DNA from: Sulfitobacter sp. | Lineage (GTDB): Bacteria; Pseudomonadota; Alphaproteobacteria; Rhodobacterales; Rhodobacteraceae | Assembly (NCBI GenBank): GCA_024636395.1 | Contig: JAGXHD010000118.1 | Span: 1-8,605 of the forward strand | Length of the DNA: 8,605 bases | Direction: 5' to 3' | In this document: piece after piece, positions 1-6,220 of the stretch | Layout of the letters: each line of letters begins with the position of its first letter | Position numbering within the stretch: position 1 is the stretch's first letter | Position numbers and translations under genes: made by a program | The notes under the pieces: generated by a model | Told to the model about the DNA's origin: nothing | What the model saw: the letters and a program-made list of their open reading frames with translations, nothing else | Database searches by the model: none

Positions 1-48
1 ACTGTACCGTGGTTCGGGCTGGCCAGTGCCAGTCTGATGATCGGCTGA
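1..48 (+). CDS. C-terminal tail of an upstream operon gene, partial, unidentified
   Basis: The window opens inside what is probably the gene before glcF. Read from base 1 the tail ends WFGLASASLMIG with TGA at 46-48, which overlaps the glcF Shine-Dalgarno and would be typical of tight operon spacing. Read from base 2 the tail is LYRGSGWPVPV with TGA at 35-37. In many bacteria glcE precedes glcF, but neither tail resembles a GlcE C-terminus that I recognise. The hydrophobic first reading could be the end of a small membrane protein inserted in the glc operon. Frame and identity are uncertain. Confidence 0.3.
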   Translation, partial: TVPWFGLASASLMIG

Positions 49-57
49 GGGGAAATT

Positions 58-1449
58 ATGCAAACGACATTTACCGATGAGCAGCTCAAGGAGCCTGGCA
101 CCGCGCGGGCCAACGAGATCCTGCGCGCCTGTGTGCACTGTGGCTTCTGCACCGCGACCTGCCCCACATATCAGGTGCTGGGCGACGAGCTCGACAGCCC
201 GCGTGGCCGGATTTATCTGATCAAGGATATGCTGGAGAACGAGCGCGTGCCCGATGCCAAAACGGTCAAGCATATCGACCGCTGCCTGAGCTGTCTGGCC
301 TGTATGACAACCTGCCCCTCCGGCGTACACTACATGCACCTTGTCGATCACGCGCGTGATTACATCGAGCAGAACTACAAACGCCCCTTTTCGGACCGCG
401 CATTGCGCTGGGTGCTTGCGCAGATCCTGCCCTATCCAATGCGCTTTCGCATCGCGCTGTTCGGAGCGAAGCTGGGGCGGCCCTTCGCGCGCTTCATGCC
501 TGATGCCCGCCTGCGCGCGATGCTGGAGATGGCGCCTAAAGAGATCCCGCCTGTAAGCCGGAACGACGATCCGCAAACTTTTGCGCCGACTGCGCCCAAA
601 CGCATGCGCGTGGCGCTGATGACAGGCTGTGCGCAAAAGGCGCTCAACACCGATATCAACGATGCCACCATCCGCCTGCTCACCCGTCTGGGCGCTGAAG
701 TGGTCGTGGCGGAAGGGGCGGGCTGCTGCGGCGCGCTGACCCATCACATGGGCAAGACCACCGAGAGCCATGCGACTGCTGCCAAAAACATCAAAGCCTG
801 GGCGCGGGAGATGGATGATGGAGGTCTCGATGCGATCGTGATCAACACGTCCGGTTGTGGCACCACGATCAAGGATTACGGCCATATGTTCCGCAACGAG
901 CCGCTGGCGGCGGATGCCGCGCGGGTTGCGGGGATTGCGCGGGACGTGTCCGAGGTGGTGATGGAACTGACGGGCACCGATGCACAGGGCAATGAATGGC
1001 AGCCTGCGCGAGACTGGATCGCGGGAACTGACGCGCGGCCGCTGCACGACCGGCCCACCGAGGGGATGGTCGTCGCCTATCATGCGGCCTGCTCGCTTCA
1101 GCACGGCCAGAAGATCAAGACACATCCCAAGACGCTGCTGAAAAAGGCGGGGTTCACCATTGTGGAGCCTGCGGACGCGCATCTGTGCTGTGGCTCGGCG
1201 GGGACGTATAACCTGATGCAGCCGGAGATATCGCAACAGCTCAAGGCGCGTAAGGTCCGTACGTTGGAAGCGAAAAACCCCGATGTAATAGCCGCCGGAA
1301 ACATCGGCTGCATGATGCAGATCGGCTCCGGCTCTGCCGTGCCGATCGTGCATTCCGTCGAGTTGCTCGATTGGGCCTGGGGTGGGCCGAAACCGCCGGC
1401 ATTATCCAATGGGCATCCACAAAAAGATGCCATTCCGCGCCTGCGTTGA
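58..1449 (+). CDS. glcF: Glycolate oxidase iron-sulfur subunit GlcF
   Basis: GlcF is the electron-transfer subunit of the membrane-associated GlcDEF complex, which oxidises glycolate to glyoxylate and passes electrons on from the flavin subunits. The 463-residue product has two 4Fe-4S ferredoxin motifs: CVHCGFCTATCP (Cys25, 28, 31, 35) and CLSCLACMTTCP (Cys76, 79, 82, 86). Two cysteine-rich CCG domains follow, with Cys191, Cys223-Cys224 and Cys267 in the first, and Cys345, Cys377-Cys378 and Cys418 in the second. The second domain's entry motif reads HAAC where E. coli GlcF has HCPC. From recall, the N-terminal 90 residues are very close to E. coli GlcF. This protein is about 55 residues longer than the E. 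coli one, because of an insertion near residues 305-335 and a proline-rich C-terminal tail. The start follows GAGGGG at 47-52. glcD and glcE are expected just outside the left edge. Confidence 0.96.
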   Translation: MQTTFTDEQLKEPGTARANEILRACVHCGFCTATCPTYQVLGDELDSPRGRIYLIKDMLENERVPDAKTVKHIDRCLSCLACMTTCPSGVHYMHLVDHARDYIEQNYKRPFSDRALRWVLAQILPYPMRFRIALFGAKLGRPFARFMPDARLRAMLEMAPKEIPPVSRNDDPQTFAPTAPKRMRVALMTGCAQKALNTDINDATIRLLTRLGAEVVVAEGAGCCGALTHHMGKTTESHATAAKNIKAWAREMDDGGLDAIVINTSGCGTTIKDYGHMFRNEPLAADAARVAGIARDVSEVVMELTGTDAQGNEWQPARDWIAGTDARPLHDRPTEGMVVAYHAACSLQHGQKIKTHPKTLLKKAGFTIVEPADAHLCCGSAGTYNLMQPEISQQLKARKVRTLEAKNPDVIAAGNIGCMMQIGSGSAVPIVHSVELLDWAWGGPKPPALSNGHPQKDAIPRLR

Positions 1450-1453
1450 GGGG

Positions 1454-1502
1454 CTGCCCTAATTTTGCCTTATCACGCCGCTAGGGCAGAGATCTAAGGC
1501 AA
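1454..1502. repeat. Four-half-site array (YTGCCYTA), two interleaved inverted repeats
   Basis: The gap between glcF and the first protease holds CTGCCCTA (1454-1461), TTGCCTTA (1465-1472), TAGGGCAG (1482-1489) and TAAGGCAA (1495-1502). The first and third are perfect reverse complements, as are the second and fourth. The two forward copies lie 11 bases apart, about one helical turn. The second and third copies can also pair in RNA, with two G-U wobbles and a 9-base loop. No U-run follows, so a simple intrinsic terminator is unlikely. It could be a multi-site operator for the protease genes or an RNA with alternative pairings. No known regulator is recognised. Confidence 0.6.
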
Positions 1503-1521
1503 TAATACCGGGGGTTTCGAC

Positions 1522-2334
1522 GTGCGCAGATGGGTGGCTTTAACCATTTTCGGCCTGTTGCTCACCTCCGGCGCATGGGCGCAGGACGCAGGGCTCAAGC
1601 GGCTCGATAATGGTGATGAAGCCAAGGCGTGGGAAGCGGTCGGGCGGCTCGATATCGATGGCAAGGGATTCTGCACAGGGGCGCTGATCGCGCCTAAACT
1701 GGTGCTGACCGCCGCGCATTGCATGTTTGATAGCGAGACCGGCGCACGCATCGGCAAGGGGCATATCGAGTTTCTCGCGGGCTGGCGCAACGGACGCGCG
1801 GGCGCTTACCGCGATGTGGCCCGCGTGGTGATCCATCCCAAATACGTATTCAACGAGACGTCGTCGTCGGAGCGGGTTCGCAACGATCTGGCACTACTGG
1901 AGCTCGAGCAGCCGATCCGGAGTACCTCGATCATTCCGTTCAAGACCGCTGCGCGCCCGCGTACGGGGGACCGTGTCGGTGTGGTCAGCTACGCACTCGA
2001 CCGGTCGGAGGCGCCCTCTCTGCAAGAGGTCTGTGCCGTCCTCGCGCGCCAAAACGGCGTGCTGGTGACATCATGCTCCGTCGATTTCGGCTCGAGCGGT
2101 GCGCCTATTTTCGTGTTTGAGGACGGTGAGGCGCATATCGTATCGGTCGTGTCCGCCAAGGCTGAAGTGCGCGGCGAGCAAGTCTCGCTCGGCACCGCGC
2201 TGGGCCAGCCATTGGCGGAATTGCAGGCCGAGCTTGTGGCGGGCCGGTTTATCTATCTGGGTGAAAAACCCGGGGAGCGGCGTATCCGCGTGGGGGAGAA
2301 AACAGTCGGGGGCGCAAAATTTGTATCTCCGTAG
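1522..2334 (+). CDS. Secreted trypsin-fold serine protease, paralog 1
   Basis: This encodes a 270-residue exported S1/V8-like serine peptidase. A clear Sec signal peptide covers residues 1-20 (MRRW, a hydrophobic core, then AWA before QD). The catalytic triad is His66 in TAAHC, Asp122 in NDLALLEL and Ser192 in GSSGAP. The usual GDSGGP is therefore altered, with serine replacing the Asp next to the nucleophile, which is known in V8-like and some bacterial trypsin-like families. Cys51-Cys67 flank the His loop and Cys171-Cys185 lie near the nucleophile, consistent with two periplasmic disulfides. The C-terminus ends VGGAKFVSP, a motif shared with the next gene. The GTG start is supported by GGGGG at 1510-1514, 7 bases upstream, and by the signal peptide beginning there. 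It likely forms an operon with the next protease. The substrate is unknown. Confidence 0.9.
   Translation: MRRWVALTIFGLLLTSGAWAQDAGLKRLDNGDEAKAWEAVGRLDIDGKGFCTGALIAPKLVLTAAHCMFDSETGARIGKGHIEFLAGWRNGRAGAYRDVARVVIHPKYVFNETSSSERVRNDLALLELEQPIRSTSIIPFKTAARPRTGDRVGVVSYALDRSEAPSLQEVCAVLARQNGVLVTSCSVDFGSSGAPIFVFEDGEAHIVSVVSAKAEVRGEQVSLGTALGQPLAELQAELVAGRFIYLGEKPGERRIRVGEKTVGGAKFVSP
2308..2323 (+). promoter_or_regulatory. Shine-Dalgarno and TTG start of protease 2
   Basis: GGGGG at 2308-2312 lies 8 bases before TTG at 2321-2323, inside the last codons of protease 1. The arrangement copies the G-run of protease 1. No ATG or GTG in this frame gives a signal peptide. The TTG gives a complete one, so this site decides the start and suggests translational coupling. 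Confidence 0.75.
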
Positions 2335-3124
2335 TCTTCTCGCGCTGATCCTCCTCTGGGCCGCTCCCGCGTGGTCCGAGAGTGCGCTGATCGGTTTGAA
2401 ACGGATCGAGCAGGCCTCCCCTTGGAAAGCGGTGGGCCGCCTCGACATGAGCGGCGGTGGATATTGCACCGCGACGCTGATCGCGCCCGATCTGGTACTG
2501 ACGGCTGCCCACTGCACCTTCGACGCGCAAGGCGTTCGGCTACCGCCGCAGGATCTCGTGTTTCGTGCGGGCTTCAGGGAGGGGCGCGTGGAGGCGGAGC
2601 GCAAGGTGCTCCAGATCACGCGGCCCGATGCCTACCACTACAAGGATAAGGATCTGGCAGTCCGGATTGCCCATGATGTGGCGCTGCTGCGTTTGCACAC
2701 GCCTGTAGCCACCCATATCATTTCCCCCTTTGTCCTAGAGCCGGAGATGCTCAGCCGCGGGGTGGTCAGCGTCGTGTCCTACGGCCGCGGGCGCGACAGC
2801 TTGCCCTCGCTTCAGCAGACCTGTGCTGTGCTCGACAGTTTTCAGGGGGTGATGGTGATGGATTGCAACACGACCTTCGGTTCCTCCGGTGCGCCCGTAT
2901 TTCGCCGCGAAGGCACCCAGATCCGGATCGCATCCATCATTTCCGGCTTTGCCGAGATCGGCGGCGTCCGGCGTACCACGGGGATGGCGTTGCCTGCGCT
3001 CGTGCGCGATCTGAAGGCGCAGATGATCGCGGAAGGTGCGCCGCCGCCGCCGCGCCTCAACCGCCTGACTGTGGGCACACGCGCGACAACGGGCGCGAAA
3101 TTCGTCCGCCCGGGCGGCTCTTGA
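2321..3124 (+). CDS. Secreted trypsin-fold serine protease, paralog 2
   Basis: This is a second exported serine peptidase, 267 residues from the TTG start, and a clear paralog of the preceding gene. The frame stays open upstream to 2099, but that part only shadows protease 1. Starting at 2321 yields a signal peptide (YLRS, LLALILLWAAP, then AWS before E20). The triad is His64 in TAAHC, Asp119 in HDVALL and Ser189 in GSSGAP. Paired cysteines 49/65 and 168/182 match those of paralog 1. The aligned stretch AVGRLD...LIAP-LVLTAAHC and the C-terminal GAKFV-P motif are shared, pointing to tandem duplication. The gene overlaps protease 1 by 14 bases, so the two are almost certainly co-transcribed. 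A short proline run (PPPPR) precedes the C-terminal motif. The substrate is unknown. Confidence 0.88.
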   Translation: MYLRSLLALILLWAAPAWSESALIGLKRIEQASPWKAVGRLDMSGGGYCTATLIAPDLVLTAAHCTFDAQGVRLPPQDLVFRAGFREGRVEAERKVLQITRPDAYHYKDKDLAVRIAHDVALLRLHTPVATHIISPFVLEPEMLSRGVVSVVSYGRGRDSLPSLQQTCAVLDSFQGVMVMDCNTTFGSSGAPVFRREGTQIRIASIISGFAEIGGVRRTTGMALPALVRDLKAQMIAEGAPPPPRLNRLTVGTRATTGAKFVRPGGS

Positions 3125-3149
3125 AACCCGCAAATTGATCCCCAAATTA
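3120..3149 (+). promoter_or_regulatory. Sigma-32 (RpoH) type heat-shock promoter for hsp20
   Basis: CTTGAAA (3120-3126), a 13-base spacer and CCCCAAAT (3140-3147) match the known RpoH consensus CTTGAAA, 11-16 bases, CCCCATNT almost exactly. The -35 box overlaps the protease 2 stop codon (TGA 3122-3124). Transcription would start near 3154, giving a leader of about 97 bases before the Hsp20 start. The start point is inferred, not seen. Confidence 0.8.
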
Positions 3150-3152
3150 GCG

Positions 3153-3250
3153 ATGTCCGGATGCCGCAACAGGGTCCTGACATTCAACCACGCGGGCCTG
3201 TCCAATGGTGGAAGGTCCGCTGACAATCGCTCGAAAATGAGGATGAACAC
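3153..3250 (+). ncRNA. ROSE-like RNA thermometer in the hsp20 leader
   Basis: The leader can fold into three consecutive hairpins. The first joins ATGTC (3153-3157) with GACAT (3179-3183) plus inner pairs. The second, 3192-3220, has 12 base pairs with one bulged G (3200) and an AUGG loop. The third pairs AUCGCUCG (3226-3233) with UGAGGAU (3238-3244), enclosing the AGGA Shine-Dalgarno (3240-3243) with G3229 bulged. UCGCU opposite AGGA with a bulged G is the hallmark U(U/C)GCU signature of ROSE elements, which repress translation of small heat-shock genes at low temperature in rhizobia and enterobacteria. The pairings were read by eye, not computed. Confidence 0.72.
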
Positions 3251-3721
3251 ATGCGTAATTTTGACTTTGCACCGCTTTACCGCTCCACTGTCGGCTTCGA
3301 CCAGATCGCCAATATGCTTGACCGTGTGCTAACCGCTGAGACGGCACAGCCGACCTATCCACCCTACAACATCGAGAAGCTCGAAGACGATTCCTACCGC
3401 GTGTCGATCGCTGTCGCCGGGTTTGCCGAGGCTGATCTGAGTGTGGAAGTGCGCGAGAAGGCGCTGATCGTATCGGCGCGCAAGGCCGACGAGGACGAGC
3501 GCAAGACCTACCTGCACCGCGGCATCGCCACCCGCGCCTTCGAGCGGCGCTTCCATCTGGCCGATCATGTGATTGTGACCGGGGCCACACATGCGGATGG
3601 TATGCTGCATATTACGATGGAGCGGCAGGTGCCGGATGCGTTGAAACCCCGCCAGATCCAGATCGCGTCGGATCGTCGTAGCATCGACAAGGACGTGGTG
3701 GACGCGGCATCGGTGAACTGA
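3251..3721 (+). CDS. Small heat-shock protein, Hsp20 (IbpA-like class A)
   Basis: This is an ATP-independent cytoplasmic holdase that binds unfolding proteins and hands them to DnaK/ClpB. The 156 residues comprise a short N-terminal arm starting MRNFDFAPLYRSTVGFD, typical of IbpA-like proteins, then an alpha-crystallin domain from YNI (39-41). That domain includes AGFAEADLSVEV (56-67), GIATRAFERRF (91-101) and GMLHITMERQVP (117-128). The C-terminal IXI anchor is IQI at 136-138, followed by a charged tail of 18 residues. The ATG at 3251 is 7 bases after AGGA. Upstream lie an RpoH-type promoter and a ROSE-like leader; downstream is a strong terminator, so the gene can be transcribed alone. Read-through from the proteases is also possible, since no terminator separates them. 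Confidence 0.95.
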   Translation: MRNFDFAPLYRSTVGFDQIANMLDRVLTAETAQPTYPPYNIEKLEDDSYRVSIAVAGFAEADLSVEVREKALIVSARKADEDERKTYLHRGIATRAFERRFHLADHVIVTGATHADGMLHITMERQVPDALKPRQIQIASDRRSIDKDVVDAASVN

Positions 3722-3741
3722 TCCTGATCCCACTGTGATCC

Positions 3742-3780
3742 AAGGCCCGGTGTTCTTGCACTGGGCCTTTTTGCGTTTTT
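3742..3780 (+). terminator. Intrinsic terminator after hsp20
   Basis: AAGGCCCGGTG (3742-3752) pairs with CACTGGGCCTT (3759-3769) through 11 bases, with one G-U wobble and a 6-base loop. It is followed by a T-run at 3768-3772 and a second at 3776-3780. This is a standard Rho-independent terminator closing the Hsp20 unit. Confidence 0.92.
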
Positions 3781-3859
3781 AACGCCCACGCTTGAAGCCT
3801 CACAAATTATAAACCTGTCGCTGTCATGGTCGTCCTGAGACACCGAACAGGAGAAATGG

Positions 3860-4618
3860 ATGAGCATCTGGTCATGGATGGGCGGCGCGGTTTTTGGGCT
3901 GTTTACGGCGACGACACTTTACGCAGGGGCGATCACCCTTCTTGAGACGGGGAGCAAACCGCGCACGGCGTTGATCTCAGTGCCTGCTGCGGGGGCGGTG
4001 AGGTCCAGCCTGCAGGCCCCGGCGAGCCTGTTTATCGGGCGGCAGGGGACCAGTCTATTTGCTGAGATCGAGAGGGTCGAGCCTGTGATGGCCGCGACCG
4101 GGGTTCTGATGAATGGGGCGCGGTCGGGCGGTATGTCGGGCCCCGCCGTTACCGTCATCCGCCAGATCATCGAGCAGGCGGAATCAAGCAGATCGGGCTA
4201 TGATGCGGTGCAGCATGGCGCGCGTATCAAGCCACCGCGCAGGCCCACGCAGATGACAGTGGCAGAGATTTACAAATGGATCGACGACACTCCCGGCCAG
4301 CCGCACGCCATTGGCCGCTACCAGTTCATCCCCTCCACGTTGCGCCGCGTCATGGAAACGATCAACGCCTCACCCCAGCAGCGGTTTACGCCCGGATTAC
4401 AGGACAGGTTGGCGGATGTATTGCTGGCGGAAGCGGGATATCACGAGGCAAAGCAGGGAGCGTTACCTCGCCGCGCCTTCATGAACAACCTCGCCAAGAT
4501 CTGGGCGGGCCTGCCCAATGAAACGGGGCGGTCGCACTACGATGGATATGCGGGCAACAAGGCCAGCATGTCATGGGATCGGTTCGACGCACAAATGGCG
4601 CAGGTGTTTGCCGATTAG
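3860..4618 (+). CDS. Membrane-anchored muramidase-like protein (lambda endolysin/GH104-like)
   Basis: This 252-residue protein has one N-terminal hydrophobic helix (about 7-28). A low-complexity linker of about 70 residues follows, then a C-terminal lysozyme-like domain (about 97-252). AIGRYQFIPSTL (150-161) resembles GAGRYQ of lambda R-type transglycosylases. IIEQAESSRSGYDAV (103-117) resembles their SEGTDNGYDV stretch, which makes Glu108 the candidate catalytic acid. IWAGLP (214-219) matches IWASLP near the lambda C-terminus. The inferred role is cleavage of peptidoglycan glycan strands from the periplasmic face of the inner membrane, perhaps in wall remodelling. The start is set by AGGAG at 3849-3853; an ATG at 3856 is out of frame. 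No holin, spanin or phage gene is nearby, so this appears to be a resident gene. The family call rests on recalled motifs. Confidence 0.72.
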   Translation: MSIWSWMGGAVFGLFTATTLYAGAITLLETGSKPRTALISVPAAGAVRSSLQAPASLFIGRQGTSLFAEIERVEPVMAATGVLMNGARSGGMSGPAVTVIRQIIEQAESSRSGYDAVQHGARIKPPRRPTQMTVAEIYKWIDDTPGQPHAIGRYQFIPSTLRRVMETINASPQQRFTPGLQDRLADVLLAEAGYHEAKQGALPRRAFMNNLAKIWAGLPNETGRSHYDGYAGNKASMSWDRFDAQMAQVFAD

Positions 4619-4628
4619 GCGCATAAGA

Positions 4629-4655
4629 TGCCGCCGGAGGAAGTCCCCGGCGGCA
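4629..4655 (-). terminator. Inverted repeat between converging genes, probable terminator
   Basis: TGCCGCCGG (4629-4637) and CCGGCGGCA (4647-4655) form a perfect 9-base stem with a 9-base loop, placed between the converging muramidase-like gene and gabD. On the minus strand a short T-containing run (TCTTAT) follows, so it best serves gabD. On the plus strand no U-run follows, so action there is doubtful. Confidence 0.6.
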
Positions 4656-4665
4656 CTCAGGAAGG

Positions 4666-6138
4666 TCAGACGCTCATGCAGATATATTTCATCTCGAGAT
4701 AATCCTCGATCCCGTGATGGCTGCCTTCGCGGCCAAGACCCGATTGCTTGACGCCGCCGAAGGGGGCCACCTCGGTCGAGATCAGGCCGGTGTTCACGCC
4801 TACGATACCGTATTCCAGCGCCTCGGCGACTTTATAGACGCGGCTCAGATCCTTGGCATAGAAATAGCTCGCCAGACCGAAGATCGTATCGTTCGCCATT
4901 GCGATCACGTCGTCCTCGGTGTCGAACTTGAACAGCGGGGCGAGGGGGCCGAAGGTTTCCTCCTGCGCAACCATCATATCCTGCGTCACGCCTGTCATGA
5001 TCGTGGGTGGCAGGAAGTTTCCGTCCATCGCCCCGTTTTCACCCAGCAGGATCGTGGCACCTTTGGAGAGTGCATCGTCAATGTGCTCCTTGACCTTCTC
5101 GCCTGCGGCGGGATTGATCAGCGGCCCAAGCGTGACGCCTTCCGCAAACCCATCGCCGACCTTCAGCTTGCCGACAGCGACTTTGAGCTTGGCGGCGAAA
5201 GCGTCATACACGCCGGCCTGTACGTAGATCCGGTTGGCGCAGACACAGGTCTGGCCGTTGTTGCGGAACTTGCACAGGATCGCGCCCTCGACAGCCGCAT
5301 CCAGATCGGCATCGTCGAACACGATGAAGGGGGCGTTGCCGCCCAGTTCCATCGAACATTTCATGACCTGATCGGCGGCCTGCTTCATCAGGATGCGCCC
5401 GACTTCGGTGGAGCCGGTAAAGGTGAGCTTGCGCACTGCGGGGTTTTCGCAGAATTCCTTGCCCGCCTCGGAGGAGGATTTCGTCGGCACGACATTGAAG
5501 ACACCCGCAGGAATGCCTGCGCGCTCGGCCAAAACGCCCATGACGATCGCGCTCAGTGGTGTTTCGGTGGCGGGGCGCGCAACGAAGGCACAGCCGGCGG
5601 CCAGTGCGGGTGCAGCCTTGCGGGTGATCATCGCATTGGGAAAATTCCACGGCGTGATGGACGCGGCGACGCCAATAGGCTGCTTGATCACGGTGATGCG
5701 CTTGTCGCGCTGGTGGCCCGGAATGGTCTCGCCATAGACGCGCTTGGCCTCTTCGCCGAAAAACTCGATGAACGATGCACCGTAGGCGACCTCACCTTTG
5801 GCTTCCGCCAGCGGCTTGCCCTGCTCGGCGGTCAGGATGGCGCCCAGATCATCCTGATTTTCCATCATCAGATCGAACCATTTGCGCATCACGGCCGCGC
5901 GCTCCTTGCCGGTCCATTTGGCCCATTCCTTCTGGGCGGCTTCGGCCTGTGCGATGGCCCCTGCGACCTGCGCGCGGCTCAAATTTGCGACTTTGGCCAC
6001 AACATCACCGCGCGCCGGGTTCAGGACGTCGAATGTGCCGTCCTCGCCCTCGACCCATTTGCCGCCGATATAGGCACGCGTTTCCAACAGGCTGGGATCT
6101 TTGAGCATGGATTTGAGATTGGTTGTGGAAGCAGTCAT
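4666..6138 (-). CDS. gabD: Succinate-semialdehyde dehydrogenase, NADP-type, GabD
   Basis: GabD oxidises succinate semialdehyde to succinate, the last step of 4-aminobutyrate (GABA) breakdown, feeding the TCA cycle in the cytoplasm. The 490-residue product has the full aldehyde dehydrogenase fold: TPWNFPNAM (162-170), ARPATETP (187-194), FTGSTEVG (240-247), MELGG with general base Glu264, and GQTCVCANR with nucleophile Cys298. A second cysteine (Cys300) gives the CVC pair linked to redox control in human SSADH. EETFGPLAP and EVAPFGGVKQSGLGREGS near the C-terminus are SSADH hallmarks. From recall, similarity to E. coli GabD runs end to end. I chose the ATG at 6138-6136 because AAGGAG lies 8 bases before it (6152-6147). 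The frame extends 13 codons upstream with no supporting site. No GABA aminotransferase gene is present in the window. Confidence 0.95.
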   Translation of the reverse strand: MTASTTNLKSMLKDPSLLETRAYIGGKWVEGEDGTFDVLNPARGDVVAKVANLSRAQVAGAIAQAEAAQKEWAKWTGKERAAVMRKWFDLMMENQDDLGAILTAEQGKPLAEAKGEVAYGASFIEFFGEEAKRVYGETIPGHQRDKRITVIKQPIGVAASITPWNFPNAMITRKAAPALAAGCAFVARPATETPLSAIVMGVLAERAGIPAGVFNVVPTKSSSEAGKEFCENPAVRKLTFTGSTEVGRILMKQAADQVMKCSMELGGNAPFIVFDDADLDAAVEGAILCKFRNNGQTCVCANRIYVQAGVYDAFAAKLKVAVGKLKVGDGFAEGVTLGPLINPAAGEKVKEHIDDALSKGATILLGENGAMDGNFLPPTIMTGVTQDMMVAQEETFGPLAPLFKFDTEDDVIAMANDTIFGLASYFYAKDLSRVYKVAEALEYGIVGVNTGLISTEVAPFGGVKQSGLGREGSHHGIEDYLEMKYICMSV

Positions 6139-6179
6139 TTTGCAGTCTCCTTGAATTCGTCTGGGAACCCAAACCAACT

Positions 6180-6197
6180 CTGGCTATGATTGTCCAG
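6180..6197. promoter_or_regulatory. Possible shared operator/promoter in the gabD-hydrolase divergent gap
   Basis: The 82-base gap between the divergent starts contains CTGG (6180-6183), 10 bases, CCAG (6194-6197). Inside the dyad lies TATGAT (6185-6190), a fair -10 box for the hydrolase with only a poor -35 upstream (TGGGAA, 6162-6167). The CTGGAC read on the minus strand resembles the half-sites of MocR-family regulators such as TauR, but only one clear copy is present. This is suggestive only. Confidence 0.3.
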
Positions 6198-6220
6198 TTC
6201 ACATTGAAAGGATCCGCCTG

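Noticed and set aside
2099..2320. Upstream extension of protease 2 to ATG 2099
   Set aside because: This part overlaps protease 1 coding sequence and encodes no homologous or signal-like sequence. The signal peptide begins at TTG 2321.
3150..3250. CIRCE element for HrcA in the hsp20 leader
   Set aside because: No TTAGCACTC-N9-GAGTGCTAA dyad is present. The leader fits sigma-32 plus a ROSE-like hairpin instead.
3792..3813. Sigma-70 promoter for the muramidase-like gene (TTGAAG with TATAAA)
   Set aside because: The boxes are only about 10 bases apart, far from the 16-18 needed. No better-spaced pair was found in the gap.
3860..4618. Prophage remnant around the endolysin-like gene
   Set aside because: Neighbouring genes are housekeeping or stress genes, with no holin, integrase, tail gene or attachment repeat visible.
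6139..6177. Thirteen-codon extension of GabD from 6177
   Set aside because: The AAGGAG site at 6152-6147 lies inside it and points to ATG 6138. The extra residues are absent from the GabD family as I know it.
4714..6189. A 491-codon open frame on the plus strand opposite gabD
   Set aside because: It mirrors gabD in a GC-rich genome, where the antisense frame easily stays open. Its translation shows no recognisable motif, and gabD is unambiguous.
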